From NCBI GenBank assembly GCA_027492585.1, contig JAPUEK010000046.1:18272-82271 (forward strand): 64,000 nt of DNA, in the 5' to 3' direction. The DNA comes from Paracoccaceae bacterium (GTDB lineage Bacteria; Pseudomonadota; Alphaproteobacteria; Rhodobacterales; Rhodobacteraceae). Shown in pieces: positions 53,943 through 62,398 of this stretch. The notes under the pieces were generated by a model. It saw only the letters and a program-made list of their open reading frames with translations. It searched no databases and had not been told where the DNA came from. The position numbers were made by a program, and so were the translations under genes. Positions within the stretch are counted from its first letter, which is position 1. Each line of letters starts with the position of its first letter.

Positions 53943-54977
53943 ATGCGGATTCACAGCGACCTGGCGGATACCATCGGCAATACGCCGCTTCTGAAGCTGA
54001 AGCGCGCTTCGGAGCTGACCGGCTGCACGATCCTCGGCAAATGCGAATTCCTGAACCCCGGACAGTCGGTCAAGGACCGCGCGGCGCTTTACATCATTAA
54101 GGATGCCGTGGCGCGCGGGGCGCTGAAGCCGGGCGGCACCATCGTCGAAGGCACCGCGGGCAATACCGGGATCGGTCTGGCGCTTGTCGGCGCCTCGATG
54201 GGCTACCGCACCGTCATCGTCATTCCTGAAACGCAAAGTCAGGAAAAGAAGGACATGCTGCGCCTCGCCGGGGCGGAGCTGGTGCAGGTTCCCGCCGCGG
54301 CCTACAAGAACCCCAACAATTACGTCCGCTATTCCGGGCGCCTGGCCGAAGCTCTGGCCCGGACGGAGCCGAATGGCGCGATCTGGGCCAACCAGTTCGA
54401 CAATGTGGCCAACCGCCAGTCCCATATCGAGACCACCGGCCCCGAGATCTGGGAACAGACCGGCGGCAAGGTCGATGGCTTCATCTGCGCCGTAGGCTCG
54501 GGCGGGACGCTGGCCGGGGTCGGCATGGCGCTCCAGCCCAAGGGCGTGAAGATCGGCCTCGCCGATCCGGAGGGCGCGGCGCTCTACTCCTATTACACGA
54601 CCGGGGTGTTCGACGCGCCCGGCTCCTCGATCACCGAGGGCATCGGTCAGGGGCGGATCACCGCCAACCTCGAAGGCTTCACCCCCGATTTCAGCTATCG
54701 CATCCCCGATGCCGAGGCCCTGCCGCTGGTCTTCGAGATGCTGGAGGATGAGGGGATCTGCCTTGGCGGCTCTTCGGGCATCAACATCGCCGGGGCGATC
54801 CGCATGGCGAAGGAGATGGGGCCGGGCCATACCATCGTCACCGTCCTGTGCGACTACGGCAACCGCTATCAGTCCAAGCTCTTCAACCCGGCCTTCCTGA
54901 AGGAAAAGGGGCTGCCGGTGCCGGAATGGCTGGATCGCGGGCCGCGGGCCATCCCGACGGTCTTCGAGGACGCATGA
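53943..54977 (+). CDS. cysK: Cysteine synthase (O-acetylserine sulfhydrylase) family protein
   Basis: A 344-residue PLP enzyme that makes cysteine from O-acetylserine and sulfide. The cofactor lysine is in NPGQSVKDRAAL (K44), the phosphate/substrate loop is EGTAGNTGIGLAL, and CAVGSGGTLAGVG binds the PLP phosphate. Somewhat longer than the classic CysK, with an extended C-terminus. I use the ATG at 53943. The stop overlaps the start of the MscS-type gene (ATGA). Confidence 0.9.
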   Translation: MRIHSDLADTIGNTPLLKLKRASELTGCTILGKCEFLNPGQSVKDRAALYIIKDAVARGALKPGGTIVEGTAGNTGIGLALVGASMGYRTVIVIPETQSQEKKDMLRLAGAELVQVPAAAYKNPNNYVRYSGRLAEALARTEPNGAIWANQFDNVANRQSHIETTGPEIWEQTGGKVDGFICAVGSGGTLAGVGMALQPKGVKIGLADPEGAALYSYYTTGVFDAPGSSITEGIGQGRITANLEGFTPDFSYRIPDAEALPLVFEMLEDEGICLGGSSGINIAGAIRMAKEMGPGHTIVTVLCDYGNRYQSKLFNPAFLKEKGLPVPEWLDRGPRAIPTVFEDA

Positions 54978-57643
54978 CCAAGACCGGCCCGATCCGGGGC
55001 GACAGAAGGTCTCCATGGCGGGGCGCCCTCGGGTCGTTCTGGCGCGGTGTGATCGCTGCCGTTCTTGCGGGCGGGCTGGGTCTGGTGCAGCCGCTGCCGG
55101 CGCAGGAGGCGGCGCAGCGTCAGGTCGACGAGAGCGGCGCCCTGATGCCGCGGGAAGGCGCGCCGGCGCTGGTGCAGGCCGATGCGCCGGTCGGTCCGGT
55201 CAATGGCCGCCCTGCGACGGCGGACGACAGCGGGGACGGCTCCTCGCTCGACTATACCGCCTGGGAACGGATGGCCCGGCGCGCAGAAAGCGCGACCGGC
55301 AACCGCAATGCCTCTTCCGTCTCGCTGGAGCATCTGAGGGCGCAGCTCGTGGACTGGCGCGAGGCGCTTCTGGGCGCGCAAAGCGCCAATGCGGCGCGGA
55401 TCGCCACGCTCCGCACCCAGATCGCGGCTCTCGGCCCGCCCCCGGCCGAAGGCCAGACCGAGGTGGAGGAGATCGCCCGCCGCCGCTCGGCGCTGACTGA
55501 ACAGCTCGTGCAGTTGCAGGCCCCCGGCATTTCCGCCGAGGAGGCCTATCGCCGCGCCGACGGGCTGATCCGCGAGATCGACCGTGTGCTGCGCGAACGG
55601 CAGGCCGACCAGCTTCTGCAACTCTGGCCCTCGCCCATCAATCCCGCGAACTGGCCGGAGGCGGCGATCGGGATCACCGATACCGGGGTGCGGCTCTGGG
55701 ACGAGGTGGCCGAGAACTGGGACGACGCCAAGAAACGCAAGGAGCTGGGCGACAACCTGCCGCTGGTGCTGGGCTTTCTGGCGGTGGCGGCGGGACTTCT
55801 GGGCTTTGGCCGCCGCTGGATCGGGCGGCTGGCGGGGGGCTTGCAGGACCGGGCCTCGGCGCATGGGCGGCGGGTCTGGGCGCTGCTGGCCTCCCTTGGC
55901 GAGATATTCGTGCCGGCGCTCGGGGTCACTCTGGTCATGCTGGCGCTGACCCTGACCGGGATGGCGGGGGTCATCGGCACCCAGATCATCGACACCGGGC
56001 TGGACATTACCATGCCGGCGATCATCGCAAGCTGGCTTGCCGGGCGGATTTTTCCGCGGGGCCAGACCCCCGGCCCGCTGAACCTGCCGTCCGAGCGGCG
56101 GGCCGAAGCGCGCTACAACGCCGTGGCGTTGGGGCTGCTGCTTGGCGTGGACGAGTTCCGCTTTGCCGCGATGGACAGCCAGAGCTATTCGGACGGCGCC
56201 ACCTCCGTCACTTCCTTTCCGGGGCTGGCGATCGCGGGGCTGTTGCTGGTGCGGATGGGCCAGCTTCTGCACCGCCATTCGGTCCGCACCGCCAACGACC
56301 CGGACGCGCAGAACTACGGCCGCACCCTGATCGGCTTCCTCGGTCAGGCGGCGATGGCCGTGGGCCTCGCCGGGCCGCTGCTGGGCGCGGTCGGCTATGT
56401 CGCCGCCGCCGATGCGATGATCTGGCCCGCGATCCTCAGCCTTGGGCTGATCGGCTTTCTGCTGATCCTTCAGGATCTGGTCACCGACATCTATGCGATC
56501 ATCATGCGGAAGGACGGCGATGCGAGCGATGCGCTCATCCCGGTTCTGCTGAATTTCGTTCTGGTGCTGCTGTCGCTGCCGCTCTTCGCGCTGATCTGGG
56601 GCGCGCGGACGGCGGATATCACCGAGCTGTGGAGCAGCTTCCGCGAAGGCTTCGCCATCGGCAGCACGCGGATCTCGCCCACCGCCTTCCTGATCTTCGC
56701 TGTGATCTTCGCGGTCGGCTACATGCTGACCAAGATGCTTCAGGGGGCGCTCAAGACCTCGATCCTGCCGCGCACCGGGCTCGATCAGGGCGGGCAGAAT
56801 GCGGCGGTTTCTGGGATCGGCTATGTCGGGCTGTTCCTGTCGGGCCTCATCGCCATCAATGCCGCGGGGATCGACCTTTCCGGTCTCGCCATCGTTGCCG
56901 GGGCGCTGTCGGTCGGCATCGGGTTCGGTCTCCAGACCATCGTGTCGAACTTCGTCTCGGGCATCATCCTGCTGATCGAGCGCCCGGTATCGGAGGGCGA
57001 CTGGATCGAGGTCGGCACCACCTCGGGCATCGTCAAATCCATCTCCGTCCGCTCCACCCGCATCCAGACCTTCGACCGCTCCGACGTGATCGTGCCGAAC
57101 TCGGACCTGATCACCGGACGGGTGACGAACTGGACGCGGTTCAACCTCTCCGGCCGGCTGGTGGTGCCGGTGGCGGTGCCGTTCACCATGGACAGCCGCA
57201 AGGTCGACGCGATCCTGCGCGAGATCGCCGAAGCCCAGCCGCTGGTGCTGCTGAAGCCGCCGCCGACCATCGCCCTTGTCGGCTTCGGCGGCGAGACCAT
57301 GAACTTCGAGATGCGGATGATCCTGCGCGACGTGAATTTCCAGGTGCAGGTGCGCTCGGAGATCAACCACCAGATCGTGCGGCGTTTTGCCGAAGAGGGC
57401 ATCGTCTTTTCCAACGCCCACCGCGATTTCCTCAAGCGCGAGGCGGAGGCGGCTGCGGCGGAGGCCGAAACCGCAGAGGAAGAGCGCCAGCATGAGGAGG
57501 CGGTCGCAGCCCTTCTCGGCCCGTCGGAGCCCCCGCGTCGCCCGCGCCGCAAGGCCGCGCGGACCGTGCCGTCCGAGGAGGCCGCCGCCGATCCGACCGA
57601 GCCGCCCGCCAGCCCCACCACTCCCAAGGAGTTCGACGATTGA
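54974..57643 (+). CDS. Large mechanosensitive channel (MscS family, DUF3772 type)
   Basis: An 889-residue inner-membrane protein. It has an N-terminal signal or anchor segment, then a periplasmic coiled-coil domain (about 60-230, DUF3772-like), then about ten membrane helices. The pore/MscS core follows as VGIGFGLQTIVSNFVSGIIL and RPVSEGDWIEVG near residues 650-685, with a cytoplasmic beta domain and a charged low-complexity tail (from about 810). I chose the ATG at 54974 that overlaps the cysteine synthase stop. It releases solutes on osmotic downshock by family knowledge. Confidence 0.9.
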   Translation: MTKTGPIRGDRRSPWRGALGSFWRGVIAAVLAGGLGLVQPLPAQEAAQRQVDESGALMPREGAPALVQADAPVGPVNGRPATADDSGDGSSLDYTAWERMARRAESATGNRNASSVSLEHLRAQLVDWREALLGAQSANAARIATLRTQIAALGPPPAEGQTEVEEIARRRSALTEQLVQLQAPGISAEEAYRRADGLIREIDRVLRERQADQLLQLWPSPINPANWPEAAIGITDTGVRLWDEVAENWDDAKKRKELGDNLPLVLGFLAVAAGLLGFGRRWIGRLAGGLQDRASAHGRRVWALLASLGEIFVPALGVTLVMLALTLTGMAGVIGTQIIDTGLDITMPAIIASWLAGRIFPRGQTPGPLNLPSERRAEARYNAVALGLLLGVDEFRFAAMDSQSYSDGATSVTSFPGLAIAGLLLVRMGQLLHRHSVRTANDPDAQNYGRTLIGFLGQAAMAVGLAGPLLGAVGYVAAADAMIWPAILSLGLIGFLLILQDLVTDIYAIIMRKDGDASDALIPVLLNFVLVLLSLPLFALIWGARTADITELWSSFREGFAIGSTRISPTAFLIFAVIFAVGYMLTKMLQGALKTSILPRTGLDQGGQNAAVSGIGYVGLFLSGLIAINAAGIDLSGLAIVAGALSVGIGFGLQTIVSNFVSGIILLIERPVSEGDWIEVGTTSGIVKSISVRSTRIQTFDRSDVIVPNSDLITGRVTNWTRFNLSGRLVVPVAVPFTMDSRKVDAILREIAEAQPLVLLKPPPTIALVGFGGETMNFEMRMILRDVNFQVQVRSEINHQIVRRFAEEGIVFSNAHRDFLKREAEAAAAEAETAEEERQHEEAVAALLGPSEPPRRPRRKAARTVPSEEAAADPTEPPASPTTPKEFDD

Positions 57644-58362
57644 CGACCGAGCCTTTGTTCCGCGCCGATCCCTATCTGCGCGAGGCCCCCGCCACCGTGA
57701 TCGCCCATACGCCGGAGGGCGGCATCGTCATCGACCGCTCGATCTTCTATGCGACGGGGGGCGGGCAGCCGGGCGACAGCGGGCTGGTGCTCTGGGAGGG
57801 CGGGAGGCTCGCCATTGCGACGGCGGTGAAGGTGGAGGGTGGCGGCATCGCGCTCGTCCCCGCCGAGGCTTTGGCGATGCCGCCGGTGGGGGCGGCGATC
57901 ACCCAGCGGCTCGACTGGGACCGGCGCCACCGCCACATGCGCGTCCACACCGCGCTGCATCTTCTGTCGGTCGTGATCCCGCTGCCGGTGACCGGGGGCC
58001 AGATCGGGGCGGAGCGCGGCCGGCTCGACTTCGACATGCCGGAGCCGCCTGCGGATATCGCAGCACTCGACCGGGCGCTGAACGCGCTGATCGACCGGGA
58101 CCTTGCGGTGACCGACAGCTGGATCACCGATGAGGAGCTTCTGGCCAATCCGGGCCTCGTGAAAACCATGTCGGTGATGCCGCCGATGGGGCAGGGCAGG
58201 GTGCGGCTGGTGCGGATCGGCGAGGGGGCGAGCCAGATCGACCTGCAACCCTGCGGCGGCACCCACGTCGCCCGCACCGGCGAAATCGGTCGGGTGGAGA
58301 TCGGCAAGATCGAGAAGAAGGGCCGCCAGAACCGCCGCGTGACCCTGACCCTCGCCGATTGA
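57640..58362 (+). CDS. Alanyl-tRNA editing protein (AlaX family)
   Basis: A 240-residue stand-alone editing enzyme that hydrolyses mischarged Ser- or Gly-tRNA(Ala). Zinc ligands are the HxxxH in HTALHLL (H103, H107) and CGGTH (C205, H209), as in the AlaRS editing domain. A TTG start at 57640 overlaps the MscS stop (TTGA), with AAGGAG 9 bases upstream; no ATG fits as well. It lies just before tRNA-Ser, a curious but probably chance neighbour. Confidence 0.9.
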   Translation: MTTEPLFRADPYLREAPATVIAHTPEGGIVIDRSIFYATGGGQPGDSGLVLWEGGRLAIATAVKVEGGGIALVPAEALAMPPVGAAITQRLDWDRRHRHMRVHTALHLLSVVIPLPVTGGQIGAERGRLDFDMPEPPADIAALDRALNALIDRDLAVTDSWITDEELLANPGLVKTMSVMPPMGQGRVRLVRIGEGASQIDLQPCGGTHVARTGEIGRVEIGKIEKKGRQNRRVTLTLAD

Positions 58363-58411
58363 AGCCGGCATCGCGGCCCTCGAAACCGGACAGGAACCCG
58401 CGCTTTCCCCC

Positions 58412-58441
58412 TTGCACCCCGCCGCGAACACAGGCTAAACA
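58412..58441 (+). promoter_or_regulatory. Promoter of tRNA-Ser
   Basis: TTGCAC (58412-58417), 18 bases, TAAACA (58436-58441). The expected start of transcription is a few bases before the mature tRNA 5' end at 58451. Confidence 0.55.
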
Positions 58442-58450
58442 CCGCGCAAC

Positions 58451-58540
58451 GGATCGGTGGCCGAGTGGTCGAAGGCGCACGCCTGGAAAGTGTGTAGGCG
58501 GGGAACCGTCTCTAGGGTTCGAATCCCTATCGATCCGCCA
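58451..58540 (+). tRNA. tRNA-Ser(GGA)
   Basis: A 90-base class II tRNA with encoded CCA. The acceptor stem is GGATCGG pairing with CGATCC before GCCA. The anticodon loop CTGGAAA is held by CACGC/GTGTG and gives anticodon GGA. A long variable arm, then the T-loop GGTTCGAATCC. It marks the border between chromosome-like and island-like sequence. Confidence 0.95.
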
Positions 58541-58880
58541 TTACATAAGTCATTGTTATTGATTGGTAATATGGCGAGTGTTTTCGCTCGTCATTTCCGC
58601 GGCTTATCCAAGCACTTACCTCGGTGAGACGGCGAATGCAGAGCGCGCCGGGGCCCGCTTTGGGCGCAAGTCTCTTGTCGCCCTTTGCTGCGGTACGGTT
58701 TTGGACGGGAGGATCGGGTGCGCGACTTGACTTCCGGCGTCACTCAGGTCTGCGCAGCGCACTGATTTTCCTTGGGTTTCTGTGCAGCGACAAGCTGCGC
58801 CCTCGCCGCAAAGGCTAGGGTAAAACGCATCGTGGTCTGGTGATGGCAGTTTGGCACGGGCCGCTTGTTAGCCCCAGTTG
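58541..58880. other. Region between tRNA-Ser and the recombinase pseudogene
   Basis: 340 bases, the first 80 markedly AT-rich (TTACATAAGTCATTGTTATT). No gene with a ribosome site is seen; a 64-codon forward frame at 58624 is not protein-like. No second copy of the tRNA 3' end was noticed in the window, so an att site cannot be shown. Confidence 0.5.
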
Positions 58881-60533
58881 TCAGAGCCCGGCGGCGATCC
58901 TGCGCTGCTGATCCCAGTCGACCGGCAGTTGCAAGGTCTTGAACCATTCGGAGGTGAAGGCGATCGGTTGCGTGCCCGCGGCGATTTGGCCGAGGATGTC
59001 TGGCGCGAGGAACGCCAGACCGACCATCTGCTGGATGCGGCTGGTGGTGGTCTTTTCCCGTTCGGCAATGGCGCCGAAGGAGGCACCTTTGCGGATCGCC
59101 TCATACCAGCGCCGTGCCGCCAGGATGTTCTTCACCAACACCGCATCAGGCTTGGGGGCAGCGGCGCCAAGGATGATCTTCGTCTCGACGCCCCACCGCT
59201 GAACCCGGAAAGGCGCCGTGATCTGGCGAGCCTGCGGACAGATGCGCTCCGGCTTGACCCCGAGCCGATCCGCTAGAACCGTCCGGTCGAGACGAAGCAG
59301 GATGTGGCCTTGGCTGATATCGGCGCGACGCAGCAGTGGTGCTCAAAGCTCTGCGCTGCGATCAGGATCACAGTCTGTTGCGATGATCTGCAATCGGGCT
59401 TCCAAGTCGGCGATTTCAGAGGCGGCGACATTCTCGGCAATCCCTGTCAGAACTGCCGGTTTCATGAGGTAATCGCGCAGGATGGTGGCGATGCCCGCCT
59501 CGATCTCGCGTGCTGGCAGGCGCCATGCATCGGGATGATCCTTGCGCCGTTCGGTCACCAAGCGGCGCGAGATGTAATAGCGCAGTCGCCTGCCATTCTT
59601 CTGCGTGTGGCTCGGCGTCAGCCGGTCGCCGGTTTCGTCATGGAGTTTCCCGGCGAGCGGCGAGCCCGTGGTCGCATTGGCCTTGCCGCGGTCACGGGCG
59701 GCATCGCCGCTGAGCCGGTCCTGTACCTGCTGCCAGAGGTTGGGCGCGATGATCGCAGGATGCTGGCCATCATGGACCTTGTCCTTGTGCCGGATGCGCC
59801 CGGCATAGAGCGGGTTCGCCAAGATGTGCCAGATATGGCCGCGGGTAAATGGTGTACCGCCTGAGCTGCGGCCGGTGCTGAATGTGCGGATTCGCGTCCT
59901 GTAGCCAAGATCCGCCGCCCGTTCCGCAACTTCGCGCACTGAACCCAGTTCGAGATAGAGTGCGCAGAGATGCCGGATGACCGGGGCCTCGGCCTCATCA
60001 ATTGCGAGGCTCCGGCCATCGGCTCGATAGCCGAAGGGCACGGCGCCGCCCATCCACAGGCCTTTGCGCTTCGATGCGGCGATCTTGTCGCGGATGCGTT
60101 CGGCCGTCACCTCGCGTTCGAACTGGGCAAAGCTCAGCAGCATGTTGAGCGTCAAGCGCCCCATGCTGGTGGCGGTGTTGAACGACTGGGTGACCGACAC
60201 GAAGGAGGCACCCGCCGCCTCCAGCCGGTCGACGATCTTCGCGAAGTCGGACAGCGATCGCGTCAGCCGGTCGATCTTGTAGACGACGATCTGGTCGATG
60301 AGGCCCGCGCCGATATCGTCCAGCAGGCGTTGCAGTCCGGGCCGCTCCAACGTGCCGCCGGAGATCCCGCCATCATCATAGTGGGTCTGGACCAACACCC
60401 AACCCTCGGCCTTCTGGCTGGCGACGAAGGCCGTGCAGGCCTCGCGCTGCGCATCGAGCTAGTTGAAGTCCTGCTCCAGCCCGTCTTCCGAGGATTTGCG
60501 GGTGTAGATTGCGCAGCGCAGGCGACGAGCCAT
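58881..60533 (-). pseudogene. Large serine recombinase with two in-frame nonsense codons
   Basis: One reading frame of 551 codons runs from ATG 60533 to the stop at 58881, broken by TAG at 60459-60461 (codon 25) and TGA at 59343-59345 (codon 397). Without these it is a typical recombinase. The N-terminus MARRLRCAIYTRKSSEDGLE has the catalytic serine (about S14), followed by IVVYKIDRLTRSLSDF, the Recombinase domain and a zinc-ribbon region. The C-terminal third has a Trp/Arg-rich helical end. The codon at TAG is expected to be Ser (FN-S-LDAQRE), one base from TCG. Any restart after codon 25 lacks the catalytic serine, so the gene is very probably dead unless stops are read through. Confidence 0.88.
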
Positions 60534-60534
60534 G

Positions 60535-61050
60535 TCAGGCGACCCTCCGTCTGTGGGAAGGTGGAATCTTCGTTCCGACCTTCATATCTGACGCCTTTTT
60601 GCCGGATGCCGCGCCCGTCAGCCCGAAGAACCGCGGGCCGGACCAGTGCGCGCCAGTGATCCTCTTCGCAATGCCTGACAGCGAGTCGAAACGCTCGCCG
60701 CCCATCAGGAAGCCGCCATCGATCACCTCGACCGTCCATGTCCGACCCTGCCACTCGCGCACAAGACGGGCACCGGGTTGCAACCGGGCACCCGTCGAGG
60801 CTCTGTTCGACTGTCCGCCTGCGATGCGCTGAAGGTCGGCGACCATGCCGATTTTCGGTCCGCCGAGCACTTTGCACTGCATCTCGAAGGCCACTGCCCG
60901 GCGCAGAAAGGGCAGCGACAGGTTCTTCGGGGGCAATCGGCCGATCAGGTCTTGCCAGAGATCGACGAGTGTCGTCCGATCCGACATCGCGATTTCGTCG
61001 AGCGCGGCGGCAAGATCATTGCCTTTGGGCGAGCGCAAACCCGTCGCCAT
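60535..61050 (-). CDS. DUF2924 domain protein
   Basis: A 171-residue protein of the DUF2924 family, nearly always found directly before a large serine recombinase in alphaproteobacteria. Visible stretches are LVDLWQDLIGRLPPKNLSLP followed by FLRRAVAFEMQ, then LVREWQGRTWTVEVIDGGF and YLSLSGIAKRITG-like DSLSGIAKRITGAHWSGPRF. Its TGA lies one base before the recombinase ATG. Start ATG 61050 overlaps the DUF3489 stop (ATGA). Function unknown; a DNA-binding helper of the recombinase is plausible. Confidence 0.85.
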   Translation of the reverse strand: MATGLRSPKGNDLAAALDEIAMSDRTTLVDLWQDLIGRLPPKNLSLPFLRRAVAFEMQCKVLGGPKIGMVADLQRIAGGQSNRASTGARLQPGARLVREWQGRTWTVEVIDGGFLMGGERFDSLSGIAKRITGAHWSGPRFFGLTGAASGKKASDMKVGTKIPPSHRRRVA

Positions 61051-61364
61051 CAGCTTTGCTCGCCGTTCGCCGCAGGTGGACATTCATCCGCCGTGGCAGG
61101 GCGAATGCGATAGCCTGTGCCAACATCGGTGGGAATGGCTTCGATGGAATGGCCAGCCTTCCGAAGGTCGGCAATCGCAGCCCGGGTCGTGTGCGGCTGC
61201 CAGGCGAAGGTGTCGCTGATCGCCGCAAGTCTGCAGCCACCCTCTTGCGCCAACAAAGCGATAAGCTGGGATTTCCTGGTAGGCGGCGCACTCTGCGCAA
61301 CCGTGGCCGTGATGATCGCGGCCTGTTCTTCCAGCGGCCCCGCCGCTTTCGGCTTGTGTGCCAT
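61050..61364 (-). CDS. DUF3489 domain protein
   Basis: A 104-residue protein of the DUF3489 family. The C-terminal 70 residues form a winged-helix-like unit (TRKSQLIALLAQEGGCRLAA, then WQPHTTRAAIADLRKAGHSI and GTGYRI). AGGAGACAGAAC precedes the ATG at 61364. It is the first gene of the three-gene cassette DUF3489-DUF2924-recombinase and could regulate it. Confidence 0.85.
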   Translation of the reverse strand: MAHKPKAAGPLEEQAAIITATVAQSAPPTRKSQLIALLAQEGGCRLAAISDTFAWQPHTTRAAIADLRKAGHSIEAIPTDVGTGYRIRPATADECPPAANGEQS

Positions 61365-62398
61365 GTTCTGTCTCCTGATCCTGCGCCGGACCCGCTCCGG
61401 CGCTTGCACGAGACATGGCCCGGATTTCCGGGCGGGCGCATCCGCAGGGCAGAACCTATGTCGGCGCTGACCGACTACCGCTTGCAGGGCGAAGGAAGTC
61501 CAGCGCCGATCACCTGAAACAACGGGAGTGGTTCATCTTCCCTTCAGCCCGGAATACGACTGAACTTCCCGGTGACACCAAGCAGTCCTTGACGGTGATC
61601 AAAGAGAGCCGAGGGCACATGCAGGGCGAGGACGAGGCTGGTGCACAATTTGCCGTTCGGACGGGGCTGCTTGAGGATGCGGCCAGCTTGACCCCAAAGG
61701 GTCAGAGCCCGGCCCTGACGGTTGGAGAAAGGTCGGGCATCACCGTCGAACTCCGGCAGTTGCTGCAACATGTGGGCCACGCAATGGATAAGCTGGAAGA
61801 TAGATTTCGGGCCGGGTAAGCTGGACCGATAGCTGATAGGCAGACAGAGACGATGCAGAGCGTCCTCGTCGCGGAGGGCGGAAAGCTGACGGTTGGCAGT
61901 GCGGCACAGCGCCTGCAGAAAATCCGGAAAAGCGGTCGTTCGCACGTGGCGCGGCGATGACCCCACCCCGCGACCCGTGACGGGCGGTAAGCTGACTGAC
62001 GACACTGCGGCACCGCAGCAGCAGCAATACTGGAAGAGCAGTCGTTCGCGCGGACCGCGGCGATTACTGTGGCGTAAGCCCGTAACTACGGGCGGGCAGC
62101 TGACTGTCTACAGGACGGAATGGCCGTTGCACAGAAGGCTGTGATAGTTGCAATTGGAGCAACGCTCGACAAGAGTCGAGCTGAAGACCAAAAATGGCGT
62201 TACAATCTAGAGTCCGACGACGACCAGAAGCATCGATATTGAACCAGCATGCTGCGATAGTAAAATGACGTACGCCAACTTAGCCTAACGCGGACGAAAC
62301 CGGTGGCATACAATCTGCGAAGACTTACAACCGCGACGCCATAGAATCGCGGAAATCGATCAGGCGTCAACACTTGCGTAAGTCAGGATCTGCTTCTG
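61365..62398. other. Gene-poor stretch of the island with tandem repeats
   Basis: About 1 kb without a gene I can support. Frames at 61415-61819 (plus) and 61544-62005 (minus) lie opposite each other and neither resembles a known protein or has a good ribosome site. It contains the ~107-base tandem repeats (61877-62120). From about 62120 the sequence becomes AT-richer, leading to the next gene. Confidence 0.5.
61877..62120. repeat. Imperfect tandem repeats of about 107 bases
   Basis: Unit starts GGCGGAAAGCTGAC (61877), GGCGGTAAGCTGAC (61983) and GGCGGGCAGCTGAC (62091), periods 106 and 108. Inside, GTCGTTCGCACGTGGCGCGG at 61935 matches GTCGTTCGCGCGGACCGCGG at 62041 (offset 106). Each unit ends in a small hairpin around CCCGT/ACGGG. 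Two full copies and the start of a third. Confidence 0.75.

Noticed and set aside
54869..57493. 874-codon minus-strand frame opposite the MscS-type gene
   Set aside because: Shadow of the channel gene; no ribosome site or family motif.
58451..58880. Phage-type tyrosine integrase at the tRNA
   Set aside because: No integrase-like frame is found next to the tRNA; the only recombinase is of the serine type and is broken.
61544..62005. 153-codon minus-strand frame in the island
   Set aside because: Considered as a small unknown gene, but it overlaps an equally long plus-strand frame, runs through the tandem repeat and has no ribosome site or recognisable motif. It cannot be excluded fully.
61877..62120. 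CRISPR array
   Set aside because: The repeated units are about 107 bases, imperfect throughout, and have no short identical repeats with unique spacers; no cas genes are nearby.
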